From positions 30,760,501-30,824,500 of the forward strand of contig NW_024465885.1 in the NCBI RefSeq assembly GCF_017591425.1: DNA of 64,000 nucleotides, given 5' to 3'. The translations under genes were made by a program, and so were the position numbers. Below the pieces are notes generated by a model. The model was given only the letters and a program-made list of their open reading frames with translations. It searched no databases and was not told the DNA's origin. Numbering within the stretch: position 1 is the first letter of the stretch; every line of letters begins with the position of its first letter. This document shows, in pieces, positions 45,401 to 56,478 of the stretch. Source of the stretch: Ochotona curzoniae. Taxonomy: Eukaryota > Chordata > Mammalia > Lagomorpha > Ochotonidae.

Positions 45401-47369
45401 ATATCTCTTTTAATTTTCATTGATGATGAAAAATAGCTTTTTAGTTTCCTCTTTTGAACTAGAGCTCAACCTTTAAAGGTCCAGCATAGATCCATCCAAA
45501 GTGGGCCAAAGAGAAATTTTCAGAGTGTGGAAAAATCTGAAAGAACACAATGGCTCCCAAAATCAGTATTCAGAGAAAAATAGAATTTCTCAGCTGCATA
45601 TGTTTTCCCTTTTTCTTCAACAGACATATTTCTTCACCCTGGAGGAGTTGATGGCATACATAAGGATTCTTATTAGATAACCATTCAAGTCAGGCAGGAA
45701 TTCCTGGAAACTCATTCTCTATTTTTATTTTTGTTTTTTTTTAAGATAGAGTATAAGAGAGAACATTGCAACTAAACCAAAAAATCAAACTCCTGCAATT
45801 TCTACCTTCTGATGTCACATCTGATGTTACAAACTCTAAGCATGGTCTAGCATGCTGAAGGCAGTCAATGCCACATGCTTATATTATGTTTATGGGAACT
45901 AAAGCGGCCTATGCCCTTGTAATTGCAGCATCATTTCAAAGTTTCCAGAACACTTGTCTCTGCAAGATGTTCTCAGTGTGAAAGTCTCTACTGACTCACC
46001 TTTGACAGTTTTATTCTGATGAAGTTTTCTGTTTGCTTTAGAACCAAATGATGTCATGCAACTAAGAAATACTGAATAATACCAATGATGATATGAGCTG
46101 ACAAATTCAAATAGAATCACACTTTTTTGCCTATTCTCGGAATATATTTAGCCATTATTTATCAAGTGTTCACATGTAAACCTAGAATTTTACACCACCT
46201 TTCAAAATTGCAAATAAACAACATTTTTAAAGAATTTACATTTCAAAATCTTGCAGAAGCAGTTTGGAAAACATTACTATAAAGTAACCCATGAGCAACT
46301 GCTCTTATATGTTTTTATTGAAGACTGTTTTCTTATATATAAGATTTAGAGAGAATAAAGATATGAGATGAAAATATTTCAGCACAGATTAGCTATCTTC
46401 CAGGTTTAGGTTATACATGCATTATGCATTTATGAACACTCAAGGTAGTTGAAAAATTTGGTGAAAATGCCTATTATCAAAACATTGTGCCAGATTTAAA
46501 AACATTTTGCTAAAAATGCATCTGTTGATTCTAATTTTTACAAAATCTTGAAGTTCCATTACCCGTGTTTTGACAAAAAAAATAACTAAAACATGTATGT
46601 AAGCTTAATCTTTTCTTACAGAAGACTTTAAAACCTGTGGTGCTTTAATCAGTTAAACATTAACTTACTCAGGTCATTTCATTTAATGGAACTTTAAAAC
46701 CCAAAGAGAGAACATCCTTACATATACAATAGATGATCAGCTGTTAAAAATACTCCTCGTAGCCATCAACACTTTGTAAAAGAGTGTAACAAAAACACTC
46801 TTTGTAAATGATTTTTGCTAAAGTTTGTCACTAACTCTCAAACTCACATCTTCCTGTTTAAGAAATACTATTGGATAATCTACATATATAGATCTTCCCA
46901 ACTCTCTCGTGACCTCTTTAGAAAATCAGCTAACTTTTGAAAGCATGACTAGATCTGCAAAATAGTATCTTCATAAAAATAATTTAGTATATTCCACGTA
47001 TATAATGCTCATCTTATGTAGAAAATTCTTATTCCACTCAGAAAAAAAAAATCTGTTTTCAAACATTGAATTCTGTAGTTCAGAGTGCAATAAAAAACAT
47101 AAAGCATGCAAGAAAAAAAAAGATGTTTTTGTCTATAAACAATCTGGAATCTATGTCGTGGAACAAAGAAATCCAGGTAGGTAGGTATGTTCATTACAAG
47201 CTAGGCATCCACAACAGTGAGTAACTTGCTTATTTCTTCTTAATGGACAAAAATTTGTGTTAAAACGTGAATAGTTGGGAGATTGTAGATAACAACAATG
47301 TAGAGAATGTCAAAATCAATCTTAAAAGACTGTTCTTATAAGATGTTGATATCTACATGAATTAAAGTT
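45401..47369. other. 2-kb mostly unique AT-rich DNA
   Basis: No clear transposon and no gene. Frames at 45899-46120 and 47009-47194 show no features. Confidence 0.45.
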
Positions 47370-47370
47370 A

Positions 47371-47455
<85 letters not shown>

Positions 47456-47547
47456 GAAAGAAAGAAAGGTAGATATATAGATAGAGGGAGAAAGGGAGGG
47501 GAGAAAGGAAGAAAGGAAGAAAGAAAAGACAAGAAAAAAGGAAAGAA
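47371..47547 (+). repeat. (GAAA)n microsatellite with purine-rich extension
   Basis: About 24 GAAA units at 47371-47468, then GATATATAGATAGAGGGAG and a mixed GGAAGAAAGG purine run to 47547. The antisense Phe/Leu/Ser runs are this repeat translated. Confidence 0.97.
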
Positions 47548-47770
47548 CACTCAAAATGTGAGGTAAATATGTGAAATTTGTTATTCCAAGAAGTGAAATG
47601 TTCTGGGTGGAAGTCAATTCTTGCATTGAATGCATGATTACACTACAAAGAAGATGGGTAAGGTGGTGATACTTTGAAGTCCTAATCCTGTCATATTATA
47701 AAAAATCAGTTACCATATTCTAGGAAAATTAAAGCATTTTAGCTTTAATTTCAATGAAAGACTGTAGGAA

Positions 47771-48097
47771 TGGGCCCAGCGTGGTAGCCTAGCGGTCCTC
47801 TCCTTGAACGCACCAGTATCTCATATGGGCACTGGTTCTAAACCTGGCTGCCCCACCTCCCATCCAGCTCCCTGCTTGTGGCCTGGGAAAGCAGTCGAGA
47901 ACGGCCCAAACCCTTGGGACCCTGCACCCATGTGGGAGACCTGGAAGAGCTCCTGGCTGCAGGCTTCTGATCGGCTCAGCTACAGCCATTGGGCTCACTA
48001 GGGGAGTCAATCATTGGACAGAGGATCCTCCACTCTGTCTCTCCTCCTTTCTGTATATCTGACTTTGCAATAAAAATAAATAAATCTTGAAAAGAAA
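47771..48097 (+). mobile_element. young C-type SINE, sense, full length
   Basis: TGGGCCCAGCGTGGTAGCCT head, CTCCCTGCTTGTGGCCTGGG, AAGCAGTCGAGAACGGCCC, tail CAATAAAAATAAATAAATC. Perfect 14-bp duplications AAAGACTGTAGGAA at 47757-47770 and 48098-48111. Confidence 0.95.
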
Positions 48098-48111
48098 AAA
48101 GACTGTAGGAA

Positions 48112-48755
48112 CAAAGATGGCCAAATCAAGGTGATGTAGCTAAGATCATTCTAAACAATCTAAAGCCCTTTGATAAACATTCTAAAGCCCTTTGTTAACA
48201 AAATGCCAAGTATGGGCTCATGCCCCAAAATCTCTTTACCCTCAAATGTAAAACAATAATGTTTATAAAGGCAAAAGCTACGTACAGGAGAGTTCAGGGG
48301 TTAACCTCAAGCTTGGCTAAATGTGAAACTACTTTAGAGATGGAAAATTACTAACTTTACAAGTTTTTGTAACTGAACCAGGTGGTACTTCTTTGTTCCT
48401 CTAGTTGTGTTTGGGCAGTTTAGCTGGGAAAAGTTAAAGGAATGGAAGAGTATTCTGCTAAACAGGATGCTGTGTTCCTATCAGATTGCTGGGGGGAAAG
48501 GGGCATGGTGTTTTATCTAAGATGAATCCCAGTTCAACATGGAGTCCCTTATGCTGGGATTGTCATTTCAGCTTAGCCTGAGTTACTTCAGTTTTTAACT
48601 TCTTAATAAAGTTCTAGTGGTTTTTTTTTTTTTTTTACCTCTAGGACAAAGTTCTGATGATATATGGAAACACTTAAGAGCAAAAATGATGAACTATACA
48701 GAAAATGTATGTTTGCAAGAACAGAAATTTTAAAACAACTGTAGACTATACTTTT
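48112..48755. other. unassigned, no gene seen
   Basis: Contains a near-tandem repeat of TCTAAAGCCCTTTG (48160-48193) and a T-run at 48620-48637. Layout near 48220-48640 is somewhat LTR-like but not assignable. Confidence 0.35.
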
Positions 48756-48757
48756 CC

Positions 48758-49070
48758 TAAAGATTTATTTATTTTTATTTGAAAGCTAAATTTACAGAGA
48801 GAAGGAGAGACAGCAAGAGAGGTGTCTCATTGATTCCTGAAATGGTCACAAAAGTCAAAGGTAAGCAGATATGAAGCCAGGAGCCAAGAGTTTCCTTTAG
48901 GTCTCCCCAACAATACAGGCATCCAACAACCTGAGTCATCCTTCATTGGTTTCCCAGGCCATAAACAGGTGTCAGAAATGGCAAAGCTAGGACACCAACC
49001 AGCCCCAACATGGAGTGCTGGCATTTACAGGCAGAGGAATAGATTGTTAGGCCACCATGCCAACTCCTCA
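48758..49070 (-). mobile_element. C-type SINE, antisense, diverged
   Basis: AAAGATTTATTTATTTTTAT, TTTACAGAGAGAAGGAGAGA, GAAGCCAGGAGCCAAGAG, TTAGGCCACCATGCCAACTC. Full-length layout with many substitutions. Confidence 0.88.
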
Positions 49071-49660
49071 GCTTTAATTGCTTTCTTTTTGCCTCTAGTT
49101 CTTTGGGCTCTTTGGTTTCCACAGAGTCCCAGACACCTCACAGATACCATTCATTTTATAAGTTCAGCTCCTATTCAAATTATAAAATGTGACTCTTATA
49201 AGACTACATAATGTGATAGCACTGCTCTGATCTTAATTTAAAATGTCAGGTTTTTTTTTGAAGGTGTGATAATTATAAATTGGTCCTTAACATTTCATTT
49301 TCTTAGTTTTACTTTAGTTTTATTTTCCACTAAACTTTTCTGTTACTTTCAACTATTTTTCACCTTTCAATGACTCGCAGTATAAAACGGTAAATTTCAA
49401 CTAAGGTTAAAATCATGAAGAATTCTTCAAAAAATATTTTCAAACTAAGGAAAATGCTTCATTTTAAGCAGCAAAAAAATCACACAAAAGATGACTTTCT
49501 TTGTGATTTTGACCAAAACATAGATTTTCTTCTCTTTTCAAGCTGAAAAATAAATGACATAATTTTGACAATAGCAAAAACTTAAAGGTCAAAAGGAAAT
49601 ATAGTGCCAGAAGCTTCTAATGCTACAGAATCATAGAAATTCAGTTCCTAAAACAAATGT
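49071..49660. other. unique AT-rich DNA, no gene seen
   Basis: No recognisable gene or repeat. Confidence 0.4.
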
Positions 49661-49674
49661 CTTTAACAATACTT

Positions 49675-49988
49675 TTTAAAAGATTCATTTATTTTTATTG
49701 GACAGCCAGATATACAGAGAGAATGAGAGACAGAAAGATCCTCCATCCAATAATTCACTTCCCAAGTGACCACAATGGCCAGTACCACGCCAGTCCAAAG
49801 CCAGGAGCCTGGAACCTCCTCCAGGTCTTCCATGCAGATTCAGGGTCCTGTCCTTGACTGCTTTCCAAGGCCACAAACAGGGAGCTGGATGGGAGGTGGA
49901 GCTGCCGAGATTAGAATCAGCGACCATATGGAATCCTGGCGTGCTCCAGGCAAGGACCTAAGCCGCTAGGCCACCACGCCAGGCCTCC
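49675..49988 (-). mobile_element. C-type SINE, antisense, full length
   Basis: AAAGATTCATTTATTTTTAT tail, CCATCCAATAATTCACTTCC, GCCGCTAGGCCACCACGCC head. The flanks share CTTTAAYAATR (49661-49671 and 49989-49999), the probable duplication. Confidence 0.9.
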
Positions 49989-49999
49989 CTTTAATAATG

Positions 50000-50645
50000 T
50001 TTTACAGCTATTAGATTCAAATTTTACTGATTCACCTAACCTTAACCTTATCATGTATGCAATGTAGCATAATAACAAATGAAAAGTGAAACAGCTGTAC
50101 TGCTGGGAAGTTAAATTATCTGTGATGACTGTTGCAGTTAGGCTAAATTCTAACAATCTAGCAAATGATTTATTTGCCCAAATATTTGGCTTCAATATTT
50201 TGGGTTCAATATCAACCTTTGTAATAACTATAGTAAAATTTTCCTGTGTGAATATTTTGGAGGTAAAACATCATCACAGAAGACCAAAACACTGAGAATC
50301 TGAATGCTGGCTGGAAGAAAAACCCAAGAAAATGTTTAAATGCAAGATCTCCCATTAATATGTAGTGATATCAAGATTCTTAATTAAACATGGAGCTTAA
50401 ACATGGGGCTTTCTCATCTGAGCATTTGCCATCATATCCTGGAACCAATTCTGGAGAAGGCTTTGATGCCACATCAATAAAGCAACTCATGGATGTTCAG
50501 ATATTCATTCACTTTTGTCTTAAATATGCAACTCCTGTGGAACATTAGCAATGACAGAGGATATAAAGTTGTAGAGAGCTCCAATGTGACTATGTACAAA
50601 GACCACAGATTGGCAAGTCACAAGATTGAATTAGATAAAATGGTA
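50000..50645. other. unique AT-rich DNA, no gene seen
   Basis: No recognisable gene or repeat; may include decayed LINE at its right edge. Confidence 0.4.
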
Positions 50646-50699
50646 TTTGGGTAGAATATATGAAGTCTCTATAAACAATAGACCAGAAATTATGTTTAA

Positions 50700-51240
50700 A
50701 TAATAAGATAAAGAAAAAAAGATTGCAAAATAACAACAAAAAAGAAAGAAACAAAACAGCAAATAATCAACCAAGCAAGTCACCCAGCTGACAAATGGGA
50801 TAAGGATATGAATAGGCATTTTTCAAAGGATGGAATACGAATAGTCAAAAAAATTCAAGGCAAGTTGCACAGGACCACTTATCAAGGAAAGCCAAATAAA
50901 AATCTTAATGAGGTTTTATCTCACCAAAGTTAGAATGTTTTTCATCTGAAAATGCAAAACTAATACATGCTAGTGAGGACATGGGGAAAGGGAACACTAA
51001 TCCACTCTTTGTGGGAATACGTAAACTAGTACAATAGCTATGAGTGTCAATATGAAGATTCTATCACATGATCCAAGCATTCCTCCATTGTTGGAAATTG
51101 ACCAAAGGAAATGAAACCAGCACACAAAAGACTTATCTGCACCCCCATTATATAGCAAATGAATTTATGGTAGCTAAGATATCAAATCAACCCTTTGATA
51201 TCCATCAAATGATGACTGGATAAAAGATTTTTGTTTGCTG
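50700..51240 (+). mobile_element. old L1 ORF2 C-terminal fragment, sense (part 1)
   Basis: GATATGAATAGGCATTTTTC, AAATAAAAATCTTAATGAGG, GGACATGGGGAAAGGGAACA, ATCCATCAAATGATGACTGG are sense ORF2 3' landmarks. Frames are broken. The fragment is interrupted between about 51240 and 51725 by another retroposon. Confidence 0.85.
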
Positions 51241-51249
51241 AAATATGCA

Positions 51250-51720
51250 GTAGATGACATGCCCAGATTCACAAGGGGCATATGACAACTATTTGAGTTA
51301 TGAAGAAGATGTCCAGTACAATGTATGGCAGCACAAACTGAACAACTCTCCTGGCTAAGTTTTGACAGCACATATCTGGACGAGTGGATACTCTAGGTGA
51401 ATTATGTCAATCATTGGACCTTGGAAGGATTTCCTCAATCTTGGACCACACAGGCATTCCTCGGATGACATCAAGTGGTTGTCCCCCATCTCCAGGTACG
51501 GATGTGATATGGCTCCTGGCAGCAACCTTCCCTCCTTCTCTCCACTACAGCCACAGATACAGAAAGGGAAAAAAAAAAAAGGAAAACAGCTGTCTCATCC
51601 ACTTTCCTCCATTCTTTGACTCTCTCCACCCTAATCAGTGGGTATGCATGCTTCTCAACTATGTAAACATCATCAAAGCATAAAATAAATACATCAATTA
51701 AAAAAAAACCTGTGTCCCAT
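51250..51720 (+). mobile_element. retroposon of the same unnamed family as 20.1-20.9 kb
   Basis: GACCTTGGAAGGATTTCCTC, ACATCAAGTGGTTGTCCCCC, CTCAACTATGTAAACATCAT and GCATAAAATAAATACATC align with the minus strand of 20130-20500. It ends in an A run (51700-51709). It sits inside an L1 ORF2 fragment whose text resumes at about 51725, so it inserted after that L1. Exact duplications could not be fixed by eye. Confidence 0.7.
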
Positions 51721-51724
51721 AAAA

Positions 51725-51915
51725 AAAGAAACTGTGCTGTAAATACACATCTAAACATCCCTCAATCATAAAAAAAGAATGAAATCCTGTCTTTTACAAC
51801 AAATGGATGTAATTGGATACTGTCATGCTTAGTGAAATGAGCCATTCCCAGAAAGACAATTATCTCATATTTTCTTGGATTTTTGGAACTATTATAGACA
51901 GTATAAAAAGCTTTA
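51725..51915 (+). mobile_element. old L1 ORF2 C-terminal fragment, sense (part 2)
   Basis: GAAACTGTGCTGTAAATACA, CAATCATAAAAAAAGAATG, AATGGATGTAATTGGATACT, TTAGTGAAATGAGCCATTCC continue the L1 interrupted at 51240. Confidence 0.85.
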
Positions 51916-52127
51916 TTAAAAAACGTATGTAGTGAAATTAACCTCCTTGAGGTTGGATTATTATTTCTAGTCCCTGTATATAAACATAAGGAATGTGTAT
52001 TTTTTGCATACTACTTACAGAATTTTTTATTTCATGTAGGATTAAGCTTTTAATTGAAAAGTAAGAAAGGTAAGAAAGGAAGAAGGAAGGTGTGTGAGAG
52101 GGTAGAATGGGAAGTAGCATTGTGTAG
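51916..52127. other. unassigned, perhaps L1 3' UTR
   Basis: The purine-rich run AAGAAAGGAAGAAGGAAGG near 52070-52090 suggests L1 3' UTR following the ORF2 fragment. Not certain. Confidence 0.4.
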
Positions 52128-52129
52128 AC

Positions 52130-52445
52130 AATGCTATGGTTTTAATGGTTCCTCCAAAATTCTTCTTGATGTAGAACTGTCATTTTGACAGTATTTAAAC
52201 ATGAGGTCTTTAAGAGGTTTACGTCTTCAATGCCCTGCCCTCTTCAGCATATTAATTCTATTACTGCAGTAGTGGATTATCTATCATAGGAGTGGGTTTC
52301 TGATAACGGGAAAAGGTGTACTCTGATTTTTTATTATTTTCTTACACCTTTCCTTGTCCTGCTTCTTCCCACCACGGATAATACAGCACAGAGGTCCTTA
52401 TCAGGCACTGAGCTTCTCAGTCTCCCAAGCTGTAAAAAATAAGGT
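52130..52445 (+). mobile_element. MaLR-type (MLT1-like) LTR, ancient
   Basis: GCTATGGTTTTAATGGTTCC, TCCAAAATTCTTCTTGATG, AACATGAGGTCTTTAAGAGG, then GGAGTGGGTTTCTGATAAC and CCTTGTCCTGCTTCTTCCC follow the order of the MLT1/MST group of LTRs of ERVL-MaLR elements. It is a lone, decayed LTR with no internal genes seen. Confidence 0.6.
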
Positions 52446-52880
52446 TATCACCGAGTCTCAGATATGCTATTATAACAAAAAAAATGGTGAAATTTTCTAT
52501 TTACACAGGACGTTTTTGTTAAACTTTCCCATCTTTCTTGGAGCAACCCTTTGAGGATAAAGGAGAGAAAAGATAAATTAACATTTCTTGATGATTTATA
52601 TGAACTATATGGCAAAAATACTGTCTTCATTCTTAAACTGATACTGGGTGAGGATGCTTTGTAGTAGTCTGCTGAAGTGGAGGACCACTGCATAGCAGTC
52701 TTCAAGAAATAACCTAAAATTATCTGAATCCATCTAGTAAATGGTTATGAAGTATGTGCATTTTATTACCAATATAGAATTAAGGAAAAAGGGATGCAAT
52801 TATATGGATTCTGCCCTTCATGATGAAAGTTCATAACAGAAATCCATTACGAACTTCTAGAAACAAGAAAATAAAATATG
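52446..52880. other. unassigned, no gene seen
   Basis: No recognisable gene or repeat. Confidence 0.4.
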
Positions 52881-52884
52881 AGGA

Positions 52885-53206
52885 ATAGGCCAGTATTATG
52901 AAGTAGCATGTTAGCCCTCCAATGACAATACCTGCATCCTGTATAAGCATCAGTTCCATTCCCAGCTGCTCCACTTTCCATCCAGATCCCCCACCCAATA
53001 TGCCTGAGAAAGCAACAGAGGATGGTTAAGTACTTGTCTCTTGCACCCCTACGGGAGACCAAGAGCTCCTTGTTCCTGACTTCTGCCTGGCCCAGCCTTG
53101 ACCACTACAGCCATTTGGGGAGTAAACCAACATAGAAAACTCTCTTTGTCTCTTCTCCTCCCCCTGTAATTATGCCCGAAAAACTGATTTTTAAAAAAAA
53201 AAAAAA
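52885..53206 (+). mobile_element. C-type SINE, sense, diverged
   Basis: TAGGCCAGTATTATGAAGTA, GCATCCTGTATAAGCATCAG, CTGCTCCACTTTCCATCC, CATTTGGGGAGTAAACC, then a degraded tail and 15 As. Older copy. Confidence 0.82.
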
Positions 53207-53334
53207 AGAATGAAAATACTGGGATCTGTAGATAAGGAACACATGTAAAAATCCTACTGAATTTACTAAACGTTGCTTAATATTTTTACTACACATTCTG
53301 TGTCAATGGAAAATCAAAAGCTTTGATGGAAGTT

Positions 53335-53660
53335 TACCTACAAAGGTATGATAACCTGGAGTGGGTTACAGGTCACTTGCAGCATGCGAATAGCGTTCCT
53401 ATCATTTTCTTGATTTCAGGAATAGCTTGAGTTCCTGCCTTGGAACAGATCCTTGCACCATCATGATGGTATCACTGCAGTAGAGAAGGGTCCTGCAGCT
53501 TAGCCAGCCACTCCTCTGTGGACTCACTTCAGGTATCAATCATCCAGCAACAGGCTTCCATGACAACAGCAGCCCCAGGTGCTTGTTTCCATCCCACCAG
53601 TAGCTGAGGCAGCTGGTGTTGTCGCAGACATAGTGTTCAACGTAGTGTAGATTTTCTAAT
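53335..53660. other. GC-richer unassigned segment
   Basis: GC-richer than its flanks with a few CpGs. I tested it by eye as a processed pseudogene and could not place it in any gene family. No frame stays open long enough to call. Confidence 0.35.
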
Positions 53661-54690
53661 GTCTTGTTTTGTTAGTGATTTCCATTACACTTTCAAGTAG
53701 TAATTTATTTTAAAGCAAAAAGACTTGATAGTTTGAGTCATTAAGTAGATTGGCAGTCAGAGCTCATTGATATATTACAATGCAGTTTGGAGAAAAAATG
53801 TCCCAAAGGAAAGTTTCAGAGAGGAAATGAATGAATGAATGAGAATGGTGGTCCAATTCAAAACCAAAAACACTTTACCATAGATCTCCACACAATATTA
53901 AGAGACCTGCCTTAGTGAGGCAGGCAAACTTTTGCCATATTAATGCCATATTTTTGTTCAGGACATTTAGGTTTATAGAACTTTTCTATTAGACATAGAG
54001 AACAATGGAAACAAAGAAAAAGTTACTTAGCACACATTAGTAAAGTTTAAAAAGAAAATATCATATAATAAAATATTATAGCTAAAGCACTTCAAATAAG
54101 TAATTTTCAAAACTATAATTGTGTCAAAACACCTTAATTTCACATTAGAAATAATGAAATATACGAAAAACTAGGAACATAATCCAGTGTAACAATTTGA
54201 CAGTTTAACATAATCTGTTAACAGTCACCTAATAAACATTTCAAGGATAAATTTAAACATAAATTACATAAGCCCAGGTAGAAATTTGTACTGGAGTGCA
54301 AATATCATAAAAGAAATACCTTTGAAAACAAATTGAAGACATTATATCCAAAATAGAGGGAAATGCCTTACAAATTCTTCCCTTTTCACTAAACTCCTTG
54401 AATTCAAGGAAACTAAACTTTCTGTTACTAACACTTCTCTTCAAATCTTCGCTACCCAGCTTTTCCCTACTGAAGGGCAGAAGAAAAGATGATGAGGAGA
54501 GGAAAAAGCAGAATCTTGTTAGCTGCCACCAAAACACCGACCCACCAGGCACTTGATCCAGTTCTGATTATGCACGTTAACATTGCCCTCTGTCTTCACC
54601 AATTCTTATCCTGGCTTCCACTAAAAAGAAAAATTAATTAATTAATTAAAAGTCTCTTCATCCCAGAAGTAACATTTCATTAAAGATCTT
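53661..54690. other. unique AT-rich DNA, no gene seen
   Basis: Contains short (GAAT)n at 53828-53841 and (TTAA)n at 54631-54648. No gene or clear transposon. Confidence 0.45.
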
Positions 54691-54691
54691 T

Positions 54692-54946
54692 TAATAGGGA
54701 CTGGCACCATGTCTCAAATTTTGCTGATCCTCCACTTCCAAGCACACCGTCCTGTATGGATGCCAGTTCATGTCGCAGCTTCTCCACTTCCCATCCAGTT
54801 CCCTGCTTGTGCTCCGGAAAAACAGTGGAGGATGGTCTAAAGCCTTGGGACTCTGTACTCACGTAGGAGACCCAAAAGAAGCCCCTGGCATCTGGTTTCT
54901 AATCAGCTCAGGTCTGAATGTTGTGACCATTTAAGAAATGAATCAA
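54692..54946 (+). mobile_element. C-type SINE, sense, host of nested SINE (left part)
   Basis: GGGACTGGCACCATGTCTC head, GTCCTGTATGGATGCCAG, TTCCCTGCTTGTGCTCCGG, ending in TTTAAGAAATGAATCAA. It resumes at 55270 after a younger SINE. Confidence 0.9.
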
Positions 54947-55255
54947 GGCACACAGTGGTTAAGGTCCTCGCCTTGCATGCCCAGGATCCCATATGGGCTC
55001 CAGTTCTAATCCCGGTGGCTCCGCCTCCCATCCAGCTCCCTGCTTGTGGCCCTGGAAGGCAGTCGAGGACGGCCCAAAGCTTTGGGACCCTGCACCCGCG
55101 TCGGAGACCCAGAAGAGGCTCCTGGCTTCGGATCGGCCATTGCGCTCACTTGGGGAATGAATCATTGGACGGAAGATCTTCCTCTCTGTCTCTCCTCTCT
55201 GTATATCCGCCTTTCCAATAAAAAAAATAATAATAAAAATTAGTCTTAAAAAAAA
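54947..55255 (+). mobile_element. young C-type SINE nested in an older one
   Basis: GGCACACAGTGGTTAAGGTC (head slightly truncated), TCTAATCCCGGTGGCTCCG, GAAGGCAGTCGAGGACGGCC, ATCATTGGACGGAAGATC, tail CAATAAAAAAAATAATAATA. The host SINE is duplicated as AAGAAATGAATCAA at 54933-54946 and 55256-55269. Confidence 0.95.
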
Positions 55256-55269
55256 AAGAAATGAATCAA

Positions 55270-55345
55270 AAGATGGAAGATCTTTGTCTCTCCTCCTATC
55301 TGTAAATCTGCCTTTCCAATAAAAATGAGTTTTTTAATTTTAAAA
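55270..55345 (+). mobile_element. C-type SINE, sense, host of nested SINE (right part)
   Basis: AAGATGGAAGATCTTTGTCT, CTGTAAATCTGCCTTTCC and AATAAAAATGAG complete the older SINE. Confidence 0.9.
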
Positions 55346-55374
55346 AAGACCCTATAATAACTGAACATAGCCTG

Positions 55375-55615
55375 AGACTGGCTTCCACTATTTGAAAGCC
55401 AGAGATACAGATAAGAGGAACATACGGAAAACGGAGATCTACAATCCTGATTCTTTCTCTAAATGGCCCCAACAGCAAGTTGAACATATTCAAGCCAAGG
55501 AAGCAAGAATTTATTTGAGGTCTCCTACATACTTGTAAGGGTCCAAGCAGGTGAAACCATCTACATTGCATTCCCAGGCACAGTAGCAGAGAGTTGGATC
55601 AAAAGACAGAAAAAA
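55375..55615 (-). mobile_element. old SINE, antisense, diverged
   Basis: TATTTGAAAGCCAGAGATAC, AATGGCCCCAACAGCAAG, GGTCTCCTACATACTTG and CATTCCCAGGCACAGTAGC fit the antisense SINE tail and body. The copy ends at an A-run without a clear head. Confidence 0.6.
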
Positions 55616-56200
55616 AAAAAAAAGGCTTGTGATTTCTCAGATTAGTGATGACAATTCAAGGAACATAGCCATTGGTACCAGTTACACTGTCTCTGGATTG
55701 CAAGCTGAATCTGTCAGATGAGATAGGGAGAGATTTTCAAATCCAGGGCATCTAAGGCCATCACCAATAACCAGCAGGAAGTAGCTACAGAAGATGAGAC
55801 GAAACTACAACCATTTGCAACCCTTAAGAATAAGGTAAGAATGTCTCAGCAGTGAATGAAATGCAACAGGCAGGTAGCAAGCTTAGATTCATGAACTGGA
55901 AGGCACAGCTTCCCATCATGTAAACAGTCTGCCTATGTGTCAACCCAATGACCCCTTTCACAGGCTGTACTTCCTCTCACCCAGCACTGAAAGGTTGTAT
56001 CATGTAACCACTACCTTTCCCAGATTTTCAAGAAGCCAGGAAATGGAGACGTTTTTGTCTTCCCAAGGAAAAACATGAAGGTAAATCGTCTCTCATCCAC
56101 CTTTCCCCTCTCTGCCCACTCCATCCTTGGATATGTTTGTGAAAGTTCCTTACCTTTTAGATAAACTTGATCAAAAAATTAAATGAATAATTAACAAATA
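55616..56200. other. unassigned, no gene seen
   Basis: No gene. The pyrimidine-rich stretch at 56085-56130 followed by an A-rich tail at 56176-56202 suggests the 3' end of an unrecognised retroposon. Confidence 0.35.
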
Positions 56201-56202
56201 AA

Positions 56203-56478
56203 TAGGACAGCATTGTGGTCTATCAGGTTAAGGCACTTATACAGGCATCCCATGTGGGTGCTGATTAATGTCCTTACTGCTCCACTTCTGATTCGTCCCC
56301 CCGACTGGAATGCCTGTGAATACAGTGAAGAATGACCAAAGTGTTTAGGACCCTGTACATACATTGGAGACCTGGAGGTGGCTCCTAGCATGAATGAGAA
56401 AAATGAAAATCATTCTGTCTCCTTACCCTGTTAATCTGCCTTTCCAGTAAAAAATGAGTAAATCTTTATAAATTTAAG
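56203..56478 (+). mobile_element. C-type SINE, sense, diverged
   Basis: GGACAGCATTGTGGTCTATC, GCATCCCATGTGGGTGCTG, CTGGAATGCCTGTGAATAC, AATCTGCCTTTCCAGTAAAA. It has internal deletions near 56390-56410. Confidence 0.8.

Noticed and set aside
47336..47635. Antisense frame with Phe-Leu-Ser runs as a membrane protein
   Set aside because: It is the GAAA microsatellite in translation.
53335..53660. Processed pseudogene, GAPDH-like on the minus strand
   Set aside because: A few words resembled the GAPDH coding sequence, but no continuous alignment could be made by eye.
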